A DNA stretch of 64,000 nucleotides, taken from Zygnema cylindricum (taxonomy: Eukaryota; Streptophyta; Zygnematophyceae; Zygnematales; Zygnemataceae). The first letter of the stretch is position 1, and each line of letters opens with the position of its first letter. The stretch is taken from the NCBI GenBank assembly GCA_037447655.1, contig JBBHKE010000080.1:1-64000 (forward strand), given 5' to 3'. The notes beneath the pieces were generated by a model. It was not told the DNA's origin, did no database searches, and saw nothing but the letters and a program-made list of their open reading frames with translations. This document shows positions 1 to 12,099 of this stretch, piece by piece. The translations under genes and the position numbers were made by a program.

Positions 1-2250
1 CAAGCAAATCATCAACATAAATTGCAATAAAAATAATTCCTTCCTCATCTTCAAACAAATAAATTGAGTGATCTGAGCTCATCCGAATATATCCCAAACC
101 TGTATGAAACTCATCGAGCTTCTTGTTCCATTGCCGAGGCGCCTGTTTAAGCCAATACAAAGATTTGATCAATTCGCATACCTTGCTTTCCTCCCCTTGC
201 TCCACAAATCCTTCGCGCTGTCCCATAAAAATTTCCTCTTCCAACTCTCCATGTAGGAAGGCCGTCTTGATGTCCATCTGATGCACTTCCATGTCTTCTG
301 CTGCCGCCATATTGAGAAGTATCCGAACCGAAGGAAACCTGACGACCGGAGCAAAAGTCTCCTCGTAGTCAATTCCCTCTTTCTGGGTAAATCACTTCGC
401 CACTAACCGAGCCTTGTAGCGCTCAATTGTGTTATCCGGGTTGAGTTTTAGCTTAAATACCCACTTACACCCAATTAGCTTTCTGTCAGCAGGACAATCC
501 ACAAATTCCCATGTATCGGCCGCCATAATTAAGGCCATCTCCTCATTAATGGCTGTCTTTCACCGGTTTCTTTCAAGACAAGTCATTGCCTCATTATAAG
601 TTTGAGGTTCACTTGGGTGAGACTATTTGGTAACCTTGTTGTTAACTTGTCTCTCTTGTAGTCTTTTGCTGCTTCTTCTTCCTCCCTCAAACTCGGTTGT
701 CGGAATAGATGGCTCTCTTGGATTCTTCTGAACAGTTTCTACTTCTCCCGTATCCCTTGATTCTGATTCAATTTCCACCACGTCTTCCGCTTCGGTTGGA
801 GTTAATACTGCGCGTTCCACATTTGGGTCCTTCTCGATCTGATCCGTACCTGCAAGATCATCATCTTCTTCGAATCCTAGATAGTTAAAAACCTCAAAGT
901 CATCAGAATTTTCTAACTCAAATCTGATTTTGACTATCTTTGTATGCTTAAAGGGATCTATAGATTTTCCTTCATCCATAACCACTAGATGATTCACTAG
1001 GATAATATCCACTCTTTTGAGATCATAGACTCTGTATCCTTTTACATCTTTATCATATCCTAGTAGATATCCTAGTTTTCTTTTTGGATCTAACTTCTAG
1101 TTTGACCGATCTGTGTCTAAACTAAACACTTGACTACCGAAAACCTTGAAGTGTGAAACATCTGCTTTTCGGCCTGTCTATCTGTCATAGGGTGTTTGGC
1201 CTTTTACTACTAAAGTAAGAACTTTATTCTTGAGATAATTTGCACAGTTCATTGCTTCGGCCCAAAACTTATTTCCTATCTTCTTATCTCACAGCATACT
1301 CCTAGCATTATCACTCAGTGTTCTATTTAATCTTTCAGCTACACCATTCTGCTCAGGATTTTTCAGAACTGTCTTTTGGTGTTGCACTCCATCTTCTCTC
1401 AGAAAATCCTCAAACTGGTTAGAGATATACTCTCCACTATTGTCACTCTTTACTCTCTTGATTGAGGTTTCATGGAGTTTTTCACTCCATGCTTAATATT
1501 GTTTAAAACATTTCGAGCCTCTGACATATTTTTCAAAAATTACACCGTAGAATACCGAGACCAATCATCGGTGATACTCATCATAAATCTCTTCCCCCCG
1601 GGTGATGGCACCCTGGTCGGCCCCCAAATATCTGTGTGTCCTAAATCTAGAATCTTTTCTCCCTTATAGGTGGCAGTTTTTGGGAAGGGTAACTTGTGTG
1701 CTTTACCTTGAGCACATCCACTACAATCACTTTTATTCTCACTTTCACCGAACTGAATCCCTTCCACTACTCCCAACTTTTTCATTCTCTCTTAACTTAT
1801 CTAGATTCACATGCCCAAGCCTCTTATGCCACAACATTATATCATGAACACCAACATAATAAAGTTTCTTCTTTTCATTGCTTAAAATCAGCCTAAACAT
1901 CCTTTGGCTACCTTTATCAGTTGTGAAATAAACTTCCTCCTCAAAAATAGTAGTAAAGACTCCTTTCCTAGTGCTAGTATCAAAACCCTTATCATATAAT
2001 ACAGACGTAGAGATCAGGTTTTTGTTCATCTCCGAAATAAACAATACATCAGAGAATGTAACTATGAATGTTTTTCCTTCTACTAACACTTTTAGATCTA
2101 CCGATCCTACAAGAGTTGTGACTATCCTCCCATCCCCGTACTCTATCTCTACGGTGGGAATCTTTCTTATCTAAGTGAACAGGTGTTTATCTTTACACAT
2201 GTGCATGGATGCACTTGAATTTACAATCTAGCATGCTTCACCTTTCAATC
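1..2250 (-). pseudogene. A1 pol: integrase and reverse transcriptase, broken
   Basis: Translated fragments on the minus strand give a GAG-pre-integrase/HHCC region at about 2089-1700 (WHKRLGHV, then CSGCAQGK), the start of the integrase core (GHTDIWGP), a linker, and reverse transcriptase from about 600 to the left edge ending at YVDDLL. Stop codons and frame changes interrupt it at several points, for example near 1540-1745 and 400. An intact Copia pol would be one frame, so this is a decayed copy. The family assignment rests on these motifs and their order. Confidence 0.8.
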
Positions 2251-2254
2251 TACC

Positions 2255-3378
2255 GAAAGCACATTTCTGCTTTCGTGGAATTTCGACCTCATTTTTCGCT
2301 TCCAACTCCTCATCCAATAGGAGTTCATCGTCCTCGTCCTCGGATTCCGCCTCATGTACCTGTGTCATAAGGGCCTTTTTCTTTCCTCTTGGGGGTCCAC
2401 CGGTCTGCCCCTCCTTTTACTGCACCTCGGTTAACTTAGTGCATTCAACCATATAGTGCCCTAATTTCTTACAAAAATGGCACAAACCCTTGGGAGTCCT
2501 TGGTCCCTACTCCTCGGTCTGATTTTCTACCCCTCCCCTCGATAATTTGCAACATGTTTTCTGGAATCATTGTTTCTCTAATCGGTCCCAGGTGCCAAAG
2601 CTTGCCCACTCTTTCCTCCCTTTCGGATCTCAATTGTATTCTCCCGAACGAGAATCATCCCTACCACTGAATTCCAAATCCACCTTGAGTCCGCCAAGTC
2701 CTGCACAGGGTTGACTATATTCTCGAACTCATCAGGTAACTTCATCAGTAAACAGTTATCCTTTTTCTTTTCACTAAATACTTTTCCAGCACTCTCTAGT
2801 TCCATGAAAAGTGTGGCAAGCTCATTGCAAAAATCTAACATCTTCCCTCTTTTGTATACATACTCCTAAATTTTGTGATCAGCCAACTTTTGTTGTTGAA
2901 TCGTACAACTTCGGTACATCTCTATGAGAGCCACCCAAAGATCTGATGCCATCTTTACCTGCAAATGGGGAGATGCAAGCCCTTGAGTAAGATAACGGAG
3001 GATGAAGTGCTTAGCCGCCATATTGTTGTAGTCCCAGGTATCGATATCATTCTCCTCGTTTCTCGGAATAGGTGACATGAATGCCGAACCGGTTGCTATT
3101 GGTGTGACTGTCTCCTTCTCCTTTCCTTTGTCCACCACCTTTCCTTCCTTTGTCTCCTCCGTTGAAGATGGATCTGCATCTCTACTGAATCTGCCTCCTG
3201 TAAACCCTGGAGGTATCCGAAGACTAGATGGACGCCTCACCCGTCCACTCACTTTTCCCCAAAACCGTTTCTCACATAGAGCTCCTATCATCATACTTTC
3301 CGAGTATATGAAGCCAGATCCATTCAATATAGGCACCCTAGATGGTGGGCCCATAACCTGCAACACTGAGACCTCCAT
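2255..3378 (-). pseudogene. A1 gag with CCHC zinc knuckle, broken
   Basis: The first ATG of the gag frame is at 3378-3376, which is 20 bases inside the LTR, and the frame runs MEVSVLQVMGPPSR across the LTR end and the primer-binding site. Downstream fragments (3378-2866 and 2841-2578) resemble Copia gag of the UBN2 type, with segments such as LMKLPDEFE. A CCHC knuckle (CHFCKKLGHYMVEC) is readable at about 2497-2456. Gag would package RNA in virus-like particles in the cytoplasm. Stops separate the pieces, so the copy is defective. Confidence 0.75.
3344..3358 (-). promoter_or_regulatory. A1 primer-binding site, initiator tRNA-Met anticodon-arm type
   Basis: The plus strand reads GGTGGGCCCATAACC, directly adjoining the LTR that starts at 3359. 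From memory of plant initiator tRNA-Met, this 15-base string is its anticodon stem and loop, so the element RNA would pair with an internal tRNA fragment, as in Drosophila copia. The same bases encode Val-Met-Gly-Pro-Pro of gag. Confidence 0.75.
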
Positions 3379-4396
3379 AGGACCTCAGAGTAGGCAGCTT
3401 ACACGAAGCCTCTAGGATAGCCGTGACCCCTTTGTGTTTCAGCAAGAATAACTGCCACCCTGGCAAACAAAACTCTGACCACCTTTACCCCTGTAAAGGC
3501 AAGACTCCCTTGAGTCGATAGCAAAAAGAGTCTCTGAATTTGCTCCTCTAAGCAGTAAGTTATGAAGGGTCAAAGTTGACCTTTTTGTTCAGCAGCTCTC
3601 TAGGAGAGAAGGTCCAGTCTATCAAATTTTTCTAAGTCCTATCTCTCTCTAAAACTCTATCTACTCAAGTACAACACCAATCATAATAGTGTATCGTACA
3701 TAAAGGTACACGTGCCGTTGTACTTTATGTACGGCCATTGTACGACATGGCCAAAAGTCAACACGTGTCATTTTTGGATTTATTTTTGGAATCCCTGGAG
3801 ATATCGTAATCCAATGTGATTGTGCCATGTGGCCATTGATGTGAAGTCGACGGCAAACCGCCAAAAACCTATTGCGCGATCTCGGCATGCTTCGTGGCCG
3901 TCCGATCAAGCCGGATTACAATCGTGGCCGTCATAAATACTTGCGCAATATTTGTTTCGCCTTCGAAACAAAATGCGCGGTATCCGTTTCGGATGTGCCG
4001 TACGCCGTACATTACAAACTGTATCTATGTCTAAATATCTCGATGAATGAAGATAGCCCACAGGTAAACATTTAAATAACTATCATACATTATATCATAC
4101 ATCTCTGGTTTAGACTAGTTGGCTAAGGCTACCGGCTACTAGCTACTTTGACGGAAGGTAAGTACCCGGTTCAAAATCTTGGGCTCGTCATATCTATTTT
4201 GGTAAAATCTGCTAGCCTAATATCTATCCCCGTCGAGATAGCATAGGTGTCTATGGCTCTATCTCCCTCTCCAACTTTCAATGACTACGACAAGTGTGCG
4301 AGCTGGAGAGAGGAGTTAGAGGCAGACTGCCTCTGCTTTTTTTCTCCAGTTTACAAAACCTAGAAAATACTAAAATAACCTTTAATTTCTACTGCA
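3359..4396 (-). repeat. A1 5' LTR (family A, about 1,038 bp)
   Basis: On the plus strand it starts TGCAACACTGAGACC and ends TTTCTACTGCA. The boundaries are supported by the homologous LTR at 10111-11147, which has nearly the same length (1,037 bp) and shares the blocks CCTCTAGGATA, CTAAGTCCTATCTCTCTC, TGTACGGCCATTGTAC and GACTACGACAAGTGTG. Its gene-side end contains the gag start codon. Further copies of this family occur as solo LTRs at 47.2-50.5 kb. Confidence 0.8.
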
Positions 4397-6133
4397 GCAT
4401 GTTCCACTTCCAATCATCAGAATGAATCCAGTAGTAGAGCGGCGGCTTGGCATGTCTCCGTAACTCGCATCGCTCCAAGTCTGAATTTTTACTTCATCTA
4501 AGCCGAGAGCAAGCTGCAGATTCCGTGTCACTACAAGATACCGAACAACCCTCTTTGCTGCCTCCCAATCCGATCTCCTCGGATTTTGTAAACTCTGGCT
4601 TAAATTACCTACTGCTGCCGCAACATCCGGACGTGTGCAGTTCATGAAGTAGATTAGGCTGTCGACAATCTGGCGGTATGGAATGGCAGCCATAGAATCT
4701 GCCTCCCCTCATTCGAAGGTGTCATCAAAAATGACTCCTCCATCGGTCTCCGTGCCTTCCACCTTTTGCTTAAATTCCATATGAGTGGCATTTCCCTTTG
4801 CCTCTGCCATGCCAAACTTTTCAAGCATGTTCCCAATCGCTTCCCGCTGCGTTATGTAGATTATTCTCCGATCTCTATCCCTTTCTACTTGAATTCCGAG
4901 AATATACTTTGCCTCCCCTAAATCTTTCATCTCAAATCTGGAATTCAAGGTTGTCTTTATTTTGTTAATCTCAGTCATTGACTTACTTAGTAGCAGCAAA
5001 TCATCTACATACACCGCAATGTAAATAATCCCATATTTCCCTTCCATAACATAGACTGAGTGATCTGAACTAATCCTCACAAAGCCAGACCAGTTAGAAA
5101 CTCATCTAGTTTCAGATTCCATTGAGGTGGAGCATGCATGAGTCCATACAAGGATTTCAACAACTTACAGACTAGATTTTGTTTTCGGTCTTTGCATACA
5201 TTTGAGGCTGCTTTATATAAATTACTTCTTCTAAATCTACATGCAAGAAAGTCGTCTTAACATCCATTTGATGTAATTCCATATCCTCAATGGCTGCTAA
5301 AGACAACAAAATTATGACATTGGAAATCGGACAAACGGTGAGAAAGACTCTTCATAGTCAATTCCCTCCTTCTGACTATAACCTTTCGCTACAAGCTTAG
5401 CCTTATATCTCTCAATTGAATTATCCGGATTCAGTTTAACTTTAAAGACCCACTAAGAGCCAATGGTTTTTCGATCCGGCGGAAGCTCCACAAGCTCCCA
5501 AGTTAGAGTCTCCATTATAGATCGCATTTTGTCATTCGCCTCGGAGATCCATTGATTCTTTTCCGAGACTGAAAAAGCTTCTTGTATGGTGACCGGCTCC
5601 ATAGTGGTTGCTCAAAATAGAGCATGCTCCACCGGTTCACCTCGCAGCCTGTTGATTAGCCTTCTTTCCCCAGAAAAATCTCAGGCTGGAACTGATGGAT
5701 CAAGACGTGTCCGCCGATGAGGAGGAGGAGGAGGAGGAGGAGGTGGAGGATGAGGAGGAGAAGTGGACGGAGTTACTACTTGTTGAACCACTTGAGTGGC
5801 CGGGGGATGTATAGGAAATGATCCTCCATCGAGAGATGAGGAAGAACTTGCCGAAGATTTAAGAGGAACATTTTCAAAAATTACATTTTCTTGAATTTGG
5901 GCATTCTTCTCAAAATCTGTCATGCCAAAAACATCAACTGATTGACTCTCATCCTTAACCTGAATATTCCCGGCAACCTTAAGAGTTTTTCTATCCATAT
6001 TGTATACTGTATAGCCTACAGAATCATCATCATATTCCATAAAAATTCTAGGAACCGATTTCGGATGAAGCTTAGAAATAGGAAGATTATCTAAAATAAA
6101 GCATTTACTACCAAAAACCCAGAAGTGACTCAC
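4397..6133 (-). pseudogene. B pol C-terminal half: integrase tail, reverse transcriptase, RNase H (truncated)
   Basis: The fragment 6133-5681 carries the integrase tail and a proline-rich linker. The fragment 5080-4709 contains the reverse transcriptase catalytic motif in context (IAVYVDDLLLLS) followed by the FEMKDLGEAKYILGI block typical of Copia. The fragment 4693-4397 has the RNase H motif WSDASYGD and STTGFI. The normal next block, the active-site region around SSTEAEY, is missing because the LTR of A1 interrupts at 4396. Between 5681 and 5080 no frame stays open, so the reverse transcriptase palm is broken. Confidence 0.8.
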
Positions 6134-6139
6134 ATTGGG

Positions 6140-7435
6140 TTACCTTCCGGTCCACACTTCATAGGGTGTTTTACCTTTTACGGCTCTAGTTTCTATTCTA
6201 TTTTTAATATAAGATGCACAAGAGAAAGCTTCACCCCAAAATTTAAAATCTATCCCTTTATCAAACATCATAGATTTTGCACTTTTCGTTAAAGTCCGGT
6301 TAAGTCTTTCTGATACTCCGTTTTGCTCCGGAGTATATGGAACTGTAAATTGACGAGAAATGCCATGTTCCTTTAAATAATCAGAAAATGCATTAGAAAT
6401 ATATTCTCCTCCGTTGTCGGACAGAAGGGAGAGAATCGACTTCCCGTGAAGTTTTTCCGCCCAAAGCCGAAAGTGCTTGAAGTGAGTAAACACTTCACTC
6501 TTCTCCTTCATAAAGTAAACCTTGCTGTATTGGGAGAAATCATATGTAAAAGTAACCAAAAACCGGCTGCCACTAAAGGAAGGAACTTTTGACGGTCCCC
6601 ACACATCCGAATGAATTACTTGCAACAAATCTGTGGCCCGGTTATCCGCGGTTTGAGGTAAGGGCAGCTTGTGAAGCTTGCCAAAAGCACAACCATCAAA
6701 TATATGAGAATCTTTTTGTCCTAATTTGACACCATCTATCATATTTTGCTTTACCATTTTATCATGCCTTTCATGATGAACATGACCGAGCCTCTTATGC
6801 CACAAAACATTTTCCGGAAGGACACTGGAGTATGCAAAGTCAATTTCATTAGCCAAGTCCATCCGGTATAACAAGTTTGGGCCTCTAGTTCCTATCAAGG
6901 CTACTCCCCCATCTTTGTTAACTACCTTTTTCCCATTCTTTGGCAAAACTTCAAATCCTTTCATTTCAGCCACCGAAGTGGAAAACAATTTTTTCTTAAA
7001 TTTTGGAATATAGAGAACATCATGTAAGGTTCTCTTTACAATCTGATCATTGATGTCACATGCTAACTCCACGCTTCCCTTTGCCGTAGCCTCCACACCG
7101 CTGTCATCCGCGTAGTAGATTCGGACGAGTGGGAATTGGATTGAGGGTTTTGAAGTAAGCCCGGTTGCCGCACATGTGGGAAGAGCACCCGGAATCCATA
7201 ATCCACCCGTTCTCTTGAGGTCCTTCCATGAGATCTTTCGCAAGAGCAAATAATTCATCGTCATCCGATTGCGGAAATTTGACCACACCGTTCTTTTCTT
7301 CCGCGGGATTATCTTGCTCCATCTCGTCAATTGCAAAGAAAGCCGCATTTTTAACCGGCAGTTTTGATGCCGGAAATTTTGGTGATGAAGTCTCCGATCG
7401 CACCTTCCATCCTGCACGATAAATTCCTGTTTCAC
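6140..7435 (-). pseudogene. B pol N-terminal half: integrase
   Basis: The zinc-binding region reads HKRLGH then DGCAFGK. The first cysteine of the usual CxxC pair is phenylalanine here. The catalytic core shows all three acidic residues in context: HSDVWGP, SDNGGEY and TPEQNGVSERLNRT. The open frame overlaps the gag-protease frame between 7104 and 7435 in another phase, so either a frameshift mutation or a programmed shift separates gag-protease from integrase. A mutation is likelier because Copia elements normally use a single frame. The enzyme would insert element cDNA into chromosomes. Confidence 0.8.
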
Positions 7436-8216
7436 ATGCTTTTATAAATGCCGGACACAGCCGGAAAACATGACCTTGACCAAAACAATAGACACATCTA
7501 TCATATTGCTTATAATTCGGATTAGGAGGGAAAATTTTATTTCCTAAAAATCCAGCCAGCCTATATGTCTGAGCATTATAAGTTACTGCTCCATATCCTC
7601 CATTCAATGCTATGTGATTTCCCTTTTCTTCTAGAATGTAAGCTTCAGCTACAGCTATATTCCATTTACTCTTCTCTAACCTCTTTAGCTGTTCCGATGC
7701 TCCTTTATATTCAGCAGGAAGCCCTCTCATTAAAATCATTCCTTGATGATAGGGAGGAAAACTCCCCCCAGAGCATGCATTTTTTGACAATAAGAGTTTC
7801 AAACCACTACAGTATGATTTCATATCACCCCCGGTATATTTATAATCCCAAATTTTTCCAGCAGTTATAACCTCATTCTGCTCATTAGCTATGACATGAG
7901 ATTCTCTCAAACTCTTCCATAATGCAGAAGCCGCAGTGATATGGATATATGTCATATTTAAGTCTTCCGACAAAATAAATTTGAGAACATGTAACGCATC
8001 CTCATTTTTCTTTCCAAATTCAGGGTCCATATCCGGAAGAACACCAGAAACCACATCAAACAGTTTTACTTGCTTAAGGTAAGATTTAGTCAAATCAGCC
8101 CAATGCATATATTTTTCTCCATTAAACACCAGGATCCGTGAGGGCGGGCCCATGACCTGTTGATTTGAGGCAGCTGGTGCCCTTGAAGAGGAAGAGGAAG
8201 CTGCAGCTGTTGCCAT
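7110..8216 (-). pseudogene. B gag and aspartic protease
   Basis: The start is taken as the ATG at 8216-8214 (MATAAASSSS), inside the LTR. Upstream codons in the same frame belong to the LTR and include a hydrophobic run with no parallel in gag. The frame crosses the LTR end and primer-binding site as QQVMGPPSR, then gives a UBN2-type gag, a CCHC knuckle (CVYCFGQGHVFRLC) and an aspartic protease motif (WIMDSGCSSHMC). This frame is open for over 360 codons, the longest intact stretch of any element here. It shifts into the integrase frame near 7100-7430. Confidence 0.8.
8145..8158 (-). promoter_or_regulatory. B primer-binding site
   Basis: The plus strand reads GCGGGCCCATGACC directly before the LTR start at 8159. 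It matches the initiator tRNA-Met anticodon arm with mismatches at the stem base and in the loop. It is coding sequence for V-M-G-P of gag. Confidence 0.6.
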
Positions 8217-9014
8217 AATCACAATCAATAATACAAGAGAGGAAACTCTCACGAATACCCACAAATGACCGATTTCACAATGAAGCCCCAAGCAAACCAG
8301 ACACACACTAGGTCTGCAAATTTGCCACATCAAAGAAAATAAACCAAATTAACCACATGCGGAATTTTACAACAATCTCCCAAAAGATCAGAATGATCTT
8401 ACAATTCAAAATTCACAAAAACTGCTTTGCAGTTTTTCCATACAAGGAATTCCTTTCTCTAAATTATTCTAAGTCCTACATATACAAGCGAACCTACAGC
8501 TGATCTTAACCGTACCACAATTACCGTGGTTCACAGGTACACTAAATCTTTGTCAAACCAAACCCCGCCGTAATCCGTACAAAGTATTTACATCAATCTT
8601 AACTCTAGTCTCCACTAAGATACGTAACAAAAGTTCGTTTACTGAAATGACGGTGCAGTCAATATTTCTCTTCCAAAAATGACGGCGAACTTTGTCTGCC
8701 GTCCGCGCACTCATTCATCACCGAAGATGAACCTCCACGTGTAAATCCGGTCCCCAAATGAATTTGTACTTCGTCATCTAGATCAAACAACTTTGACTCT
8801 CTCACGGACTGACAAGTGTACTTGAAGTGTACCGAACCTGTGTACTCCCATTAGAGTTACATACCACACTAAACCTTGTCTTACGCCAATTTAGTCTGGA
8901 CACAAAATCACTAAGTCCAGAATCTCCTTCTCACACACAAGATAGAGAGAGGACTAAAGGTTTCCAAAACAACACAATCGAACCTCCTTCACCTTTCAAA
9001 CCTCCAAAATCACA
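8159..9014 (-). repeat. B 5' LTR (family B/D, about 856 bp)
   Basis: It starts TGTTGATTTGAGG on the plus strand and ends about TCCAAAATCACA. The end is placed where A2 gag homology resumes, with an uncertainty of about 2 bases. It shares blocks with the LTRs at 41064-41906 and 43847-44690 (CACAATGAAG, ACACACATGCAGAATTT, TAAGTCCTACA.ATATAC), so B and D are related subfamilies. The gene-side 58 bases encode the gag N-terminus. Confidence 0.75.
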
Positions 9015-10130
9015 CTTTTGTTTTTAAGGAATCTCAACCTCGGTCTTTACCTCCAACTCCTCATCCAGCAAGAGCTCACTGTCGTCATCCTCGTATTCTT
9101 CCTCGTGTACCTGAGTCACAAGAGCCTTTCTCTTTCCTCTTAGAGGTCCACCAATCTGCCCCTCCTTTAACCGAAGTTTGGTTAGCTTAGTGCACTCCGC
9201 CATATAGTTCCCTGGTTTCTTACAAAAATGACACAAACCCTTGGAAGCCCTTGTTCCAAACTCCTCGGTCTGATTTTTTTGCCTCACCCCTCTATAATTT
9301 CCAACCAGTTTCCTAGAATCATTGTTCCTCCTGTCTGTACGACCTGCCAAGGCTTGCCCACTCTTTCCTCCCCTTCGAATCTCAATCCTGTTCTCTTGAA
9401 CGAGAATCATCCCTACCACTAAATTCTATATCCACCTTGAGTTTCGCAAGTCATGTACACGGTTCACTATTGTCTCGAACTCATCTGGTAACTTCATGAG
9501 CAAGCAGTTAATCTTCATCTTTTCAATTTCAACCTGTCCTGCACTCTCTAGCTCCATGAAAAGTGTTGGGAGCTCATTACAAAAATCCAACATCTTCCCC
9601 CTCTTGTATATATATGCGTTAATTTTATGATCAGCCAACTGTTCTTGCTAAATCGTACCACTTCGGTATATCTCTATGAGAGCCAACCAAAGAATGCATG
9701 CCCTCTCTACCTGCGAATGAGGAGATGCAAGCCCTTGAGTAAGATGGCAGAGGATGAAGTGCTTTGCCGCCATATTGTTGTAGTCCTAGGTATCGGTATC
9801 ATTCTCGTCTTTCCTCGGAATAAGTGACATGAATGCCGAACCAGTTGTTATCGTTGGGATCCTCTTATTCTCCTTTCCTTTGTCCGCCACCTCCCATTCC
9901 TTTGTCTCCTCCATTGGAGATGGATCTGCATCTGTGGTGAATCTACTTCCTCCAAACCGTGGAGGGATGCCAAGACTAGGTGGACGCCTCACCCGTCCAC
10001 TCACTATTGCCCAAAACCTTTTCTCACATAGATCTCCTGTCAGCATACTCTCCCAGTATATGAAGCCAATTCCATTAAAGATGGGCACCCTAGAGGGTTG
10101 GCCCATAACTTGCAACTCTGAGACCTCCAT
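9015..10130 (-). pseudogene. A2 gag, interrupted by B
   Basis: The gag start codon is at 10130-10128, inside the LTR. The frame is open for 114 codons (to 9786), then continues in fragments at 9638-9426 and 9419-9024. The zinc knuckle reads CHFCKKPGNYMAEC, with asparagine where A1 keeps the zinc-binding histidine. Sequence stops matching gag at about 9015, the insertion point of B. Parallel blocks in A1 (for example LMKLPDEFE) confirm the alignment. Defective. Confidence 0.75.
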
Positions 10131-11147
10131 TGGCCATCAGAGTAAGCCTCTAGGATAACCCTGACCCCTTTCTGTTTCGGCAAAAATAACTTCCACCCTG
10201 GCAGACAAAAACTCCGACCACCTCCACCCTTCTGAAGGCAAGACTCCCTTGAGTCAATAGCGAAAAGAATCTTTGAATTTGCTCCCTCAGCAGTGAGTTA
10301 TCAAGGGTCAAAGTTGACCTTTTTTTTAAATTGGCTCTTTGGGAGAGAGGGTCTTATCTCCCAGATTTTCCTAAGTCCTATCTCTCTCTAAAACCTAATA
10401 TACTAAAGTATGGCACCAATCAAAATATTGTGTCGTATAGAAAGGTACAAGTGCCGGTGTACTTTCTGTACGGCCATTGTACAACATGGCCAACCAGTTG
10501 ACACATGTCATATCTGGATTCATTCTTGTAATCCCCAGAGATGTCGTAATCTAATGTGGTCGTGCCACGTGTCAATCAATGTGGCGGTGACCGAAAACCG
10601 GCAAAGTCCTATTCCGCAATCTCGGCATCCTTCGCAGTCATCCGATCAAAACCGGGTTTTAATCATAGCCGTCATAAATCGTTGCGCGGTATTTGTTTCG
10701 CTGTCGAAATAAAATGCGCGGTATCCGTTTTGAAACCATATCGTACTCCTTACTTTACAACCTGTATCCATGCGCGACGTCTAATTTCAGTTAAATGAAT
10801 TAGTTCACGCTTCACAGTTTATATATCCCCCAATCCTTATATGTCTCAGCACCGATCCTAGACTATAGAATAAAGCTAGCGTCTATTTCAGACTTCACGG
10901 ACGGCAGGTTCCAAGATCAAATCTTGGGTCCCTCAAGTATATTTTGGTAAATCTACCAAAATCTACCACTTGTCTCTCTATCTGTTAAGTTGCATAGGCA
11001 GCCTTGGCTCTAGCTTCCTCTTCAACTTTTAGTGACTACGACAAGTGTGGGAGCTGAAGAGAGGAGTTAGTAGCATACTGCAGCGGCTTCTTTGTTGCCA
11101 TTTATTTTTGACCTAGAAAATACTAAAAATAACCATTAATTTCTACA
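10111..11147 (-). repeat. A2 5' LTR (family A, 1,037 bp)
   Basis: It starts TGCAACTCTGAGACC and ends TTAATTTCTACA. It is colinear with the A1 LTR throughout. The adjoining plus-strand bases before 10111, GTTGGCCCATAACT, are a decayed copy of the anticodon-arm primer-binding site. Confidence 0.8.
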
Positions 11148-11933
11148 AGTAAAGACTTCACTTTTATGTTGCATGAAGTAAACTTCGGTGTACCTCGAGT
11201 ACTCATCTGTGAATGTTACCATATAGTGGACTCCTCCAATTGAAGCCACTTGTGAAGGATCGAGAACATCAGAATAAATAAGTTGCAAAACTTTCTCCGA
11301 TCTGTGATCTATTTCCCGTGGAAATGGCAATCTATCGATCTTGCCAAGTGAACAACCATCACATGAGTTTATAGGATGAGAACAGAGAGAAACTCTATCA
11401 ACTTTTCCCGAATTCACCATTTTCTTAAAAATGTCATAATTCATATGTCTTAACCTTGTATTCCAGAACTCATTATCAAATTGGACACTGGAGTAGAGAA
11501 CATCATTTTCTTTATATTCAGCCATGTCCGTCCGGTACATTTTGCTAACATCTCTAGTTCCTGTTACTGCAACCTTCATTTTTTTGCTAACAACTTGTCT
11601 ACCTCCTTTCAAAATGACTTCAAAGCCTTTACTCTCCACTAAGGATGTAGAAAAAAGATTATTCTTAAATTCTAGAACATATAAAACATTGTGAAGGGTT
11701 ATCTCGACCAACTTTCCCCCCACATCCACCATCAAAGATACATCACCCTGACTGAGGTTTGAACTCTCATGCCACAAGCATAGTAGATACTTTTTGGAGA
11801 CGTTTTGCTGCAAATTCGTAAAAGCCGCCTTGTTCAAGCACATGTGGGTCGACGCTCCCGTGTCCACGATCCATCCTGCATCTTTTGGACCCTCCATGGC
11901 TGCTGCCATATAACTCCGCCTCTTTTGGCTCAT
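11148..11933 (-). pseudogene. C protease and integrase fragment
   Basis: The open frame starts with a protease motif (WIVDTGASTHMC), continues through the GAG-pre-integrase region (FWNTRLRHMNYD) and an intact CxxC pair (CDGCSLGK), and enters the integrase core (LIYSDVLDPSQVAS, YMVTFTDEYSRYTEVYF). Against the usual HSDVWGP, the aspartate is kept but the flanks differ. At 11147 the sequence passes into the A2 LTR, so the rest of the core is missing. About 260 codons remain open. Confidence 0.75.
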
Positions 11934-12099
11934 TAAAGCTCAAAGACTCATCTGCATTAGTTGTGAAAAGTGAAAAGAGAGCATTTCCACGAGTGGGGTT
12001 TCCAGAAAAGCCTTTGTGATATTGGCTGTGTTGCCAACCTAGCCTGTATAAACCTGTCTCATTTGTTTTTTTCAGCTTAGGACAATACCAGTATCCATG

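Larger units (their letters stand above)
1..4396 (-). mobile_element. Copia retrotransposon A1 (5' LTR, gag, most of pol; left end outside window)
   Basis: Read on the minus strand the order is LTR (4396-3359), primer-binding site, gag, zinc knuckle, integrase and reverse transcriptase, which is the Copia order. The reverse transcriptase YVDDLL motif lies at the extreme left edge (about 1-30), so RNase H and the 3' LTR are outside the window. Its LTR abuts the RNase H coding sequence of element B at 4396/4397, so A1 appears to have inserted into B. Coding frames are broken by several stops and shifts, so this copy is not expected to be autonomous. The target-site duplication cannot be checked because the other end is missing. 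Confidence 0.85.
4397..9014 (-). mobile_element. Copia retrotransposon B (5' LTR, gag, pol; 3' part displaced by A1)
   Basis: On the minus strand the order is LTR (9014-8159), gag, protease, integrase, reverse transcriptase and RNase H, with RNase H cut by the A1 LTR at 4396. The right boundary is where sequence homologous to element A2 gag resumes at about 9015, so B sits inside A2. This is the most complete element in the window, with recognisable motifs for every Copia domain, but at least one frameshift near 7100-7430 and stops between 5080 and 5680 disable it. The remaining 3' part should lie left of the window, beyond A1. Confidence 0.85.
9015..11147 (-). mobile_element. Copia retrotransposon A2 (5' LTR and gag; rest displaced by B)
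   Basis: On the minus strand this is an LTR (11147-10111) followed by gag to about 9015, where element B's LTR interrupts it. It is the same family as A1: the LTRs match over their length and gag starts MEVSELQVMG. Its LTR abuts integrase coding sequence of element C at 11147/11148, so A2 is inserted in C. Pol and the 3' LTR of A2 should lie beyond B and A1, outside the window. Confidence 0.8.

Noticed and set aside
3344-3358. Possible tRNA-Met gene from the GGTGGGCCCATAACC match
   Set aside because: Only the anticodon stem-loop matches; acceptor, D and T arms are absent, and the same string recurs at LTR junctions, so it is a primer-binding site.
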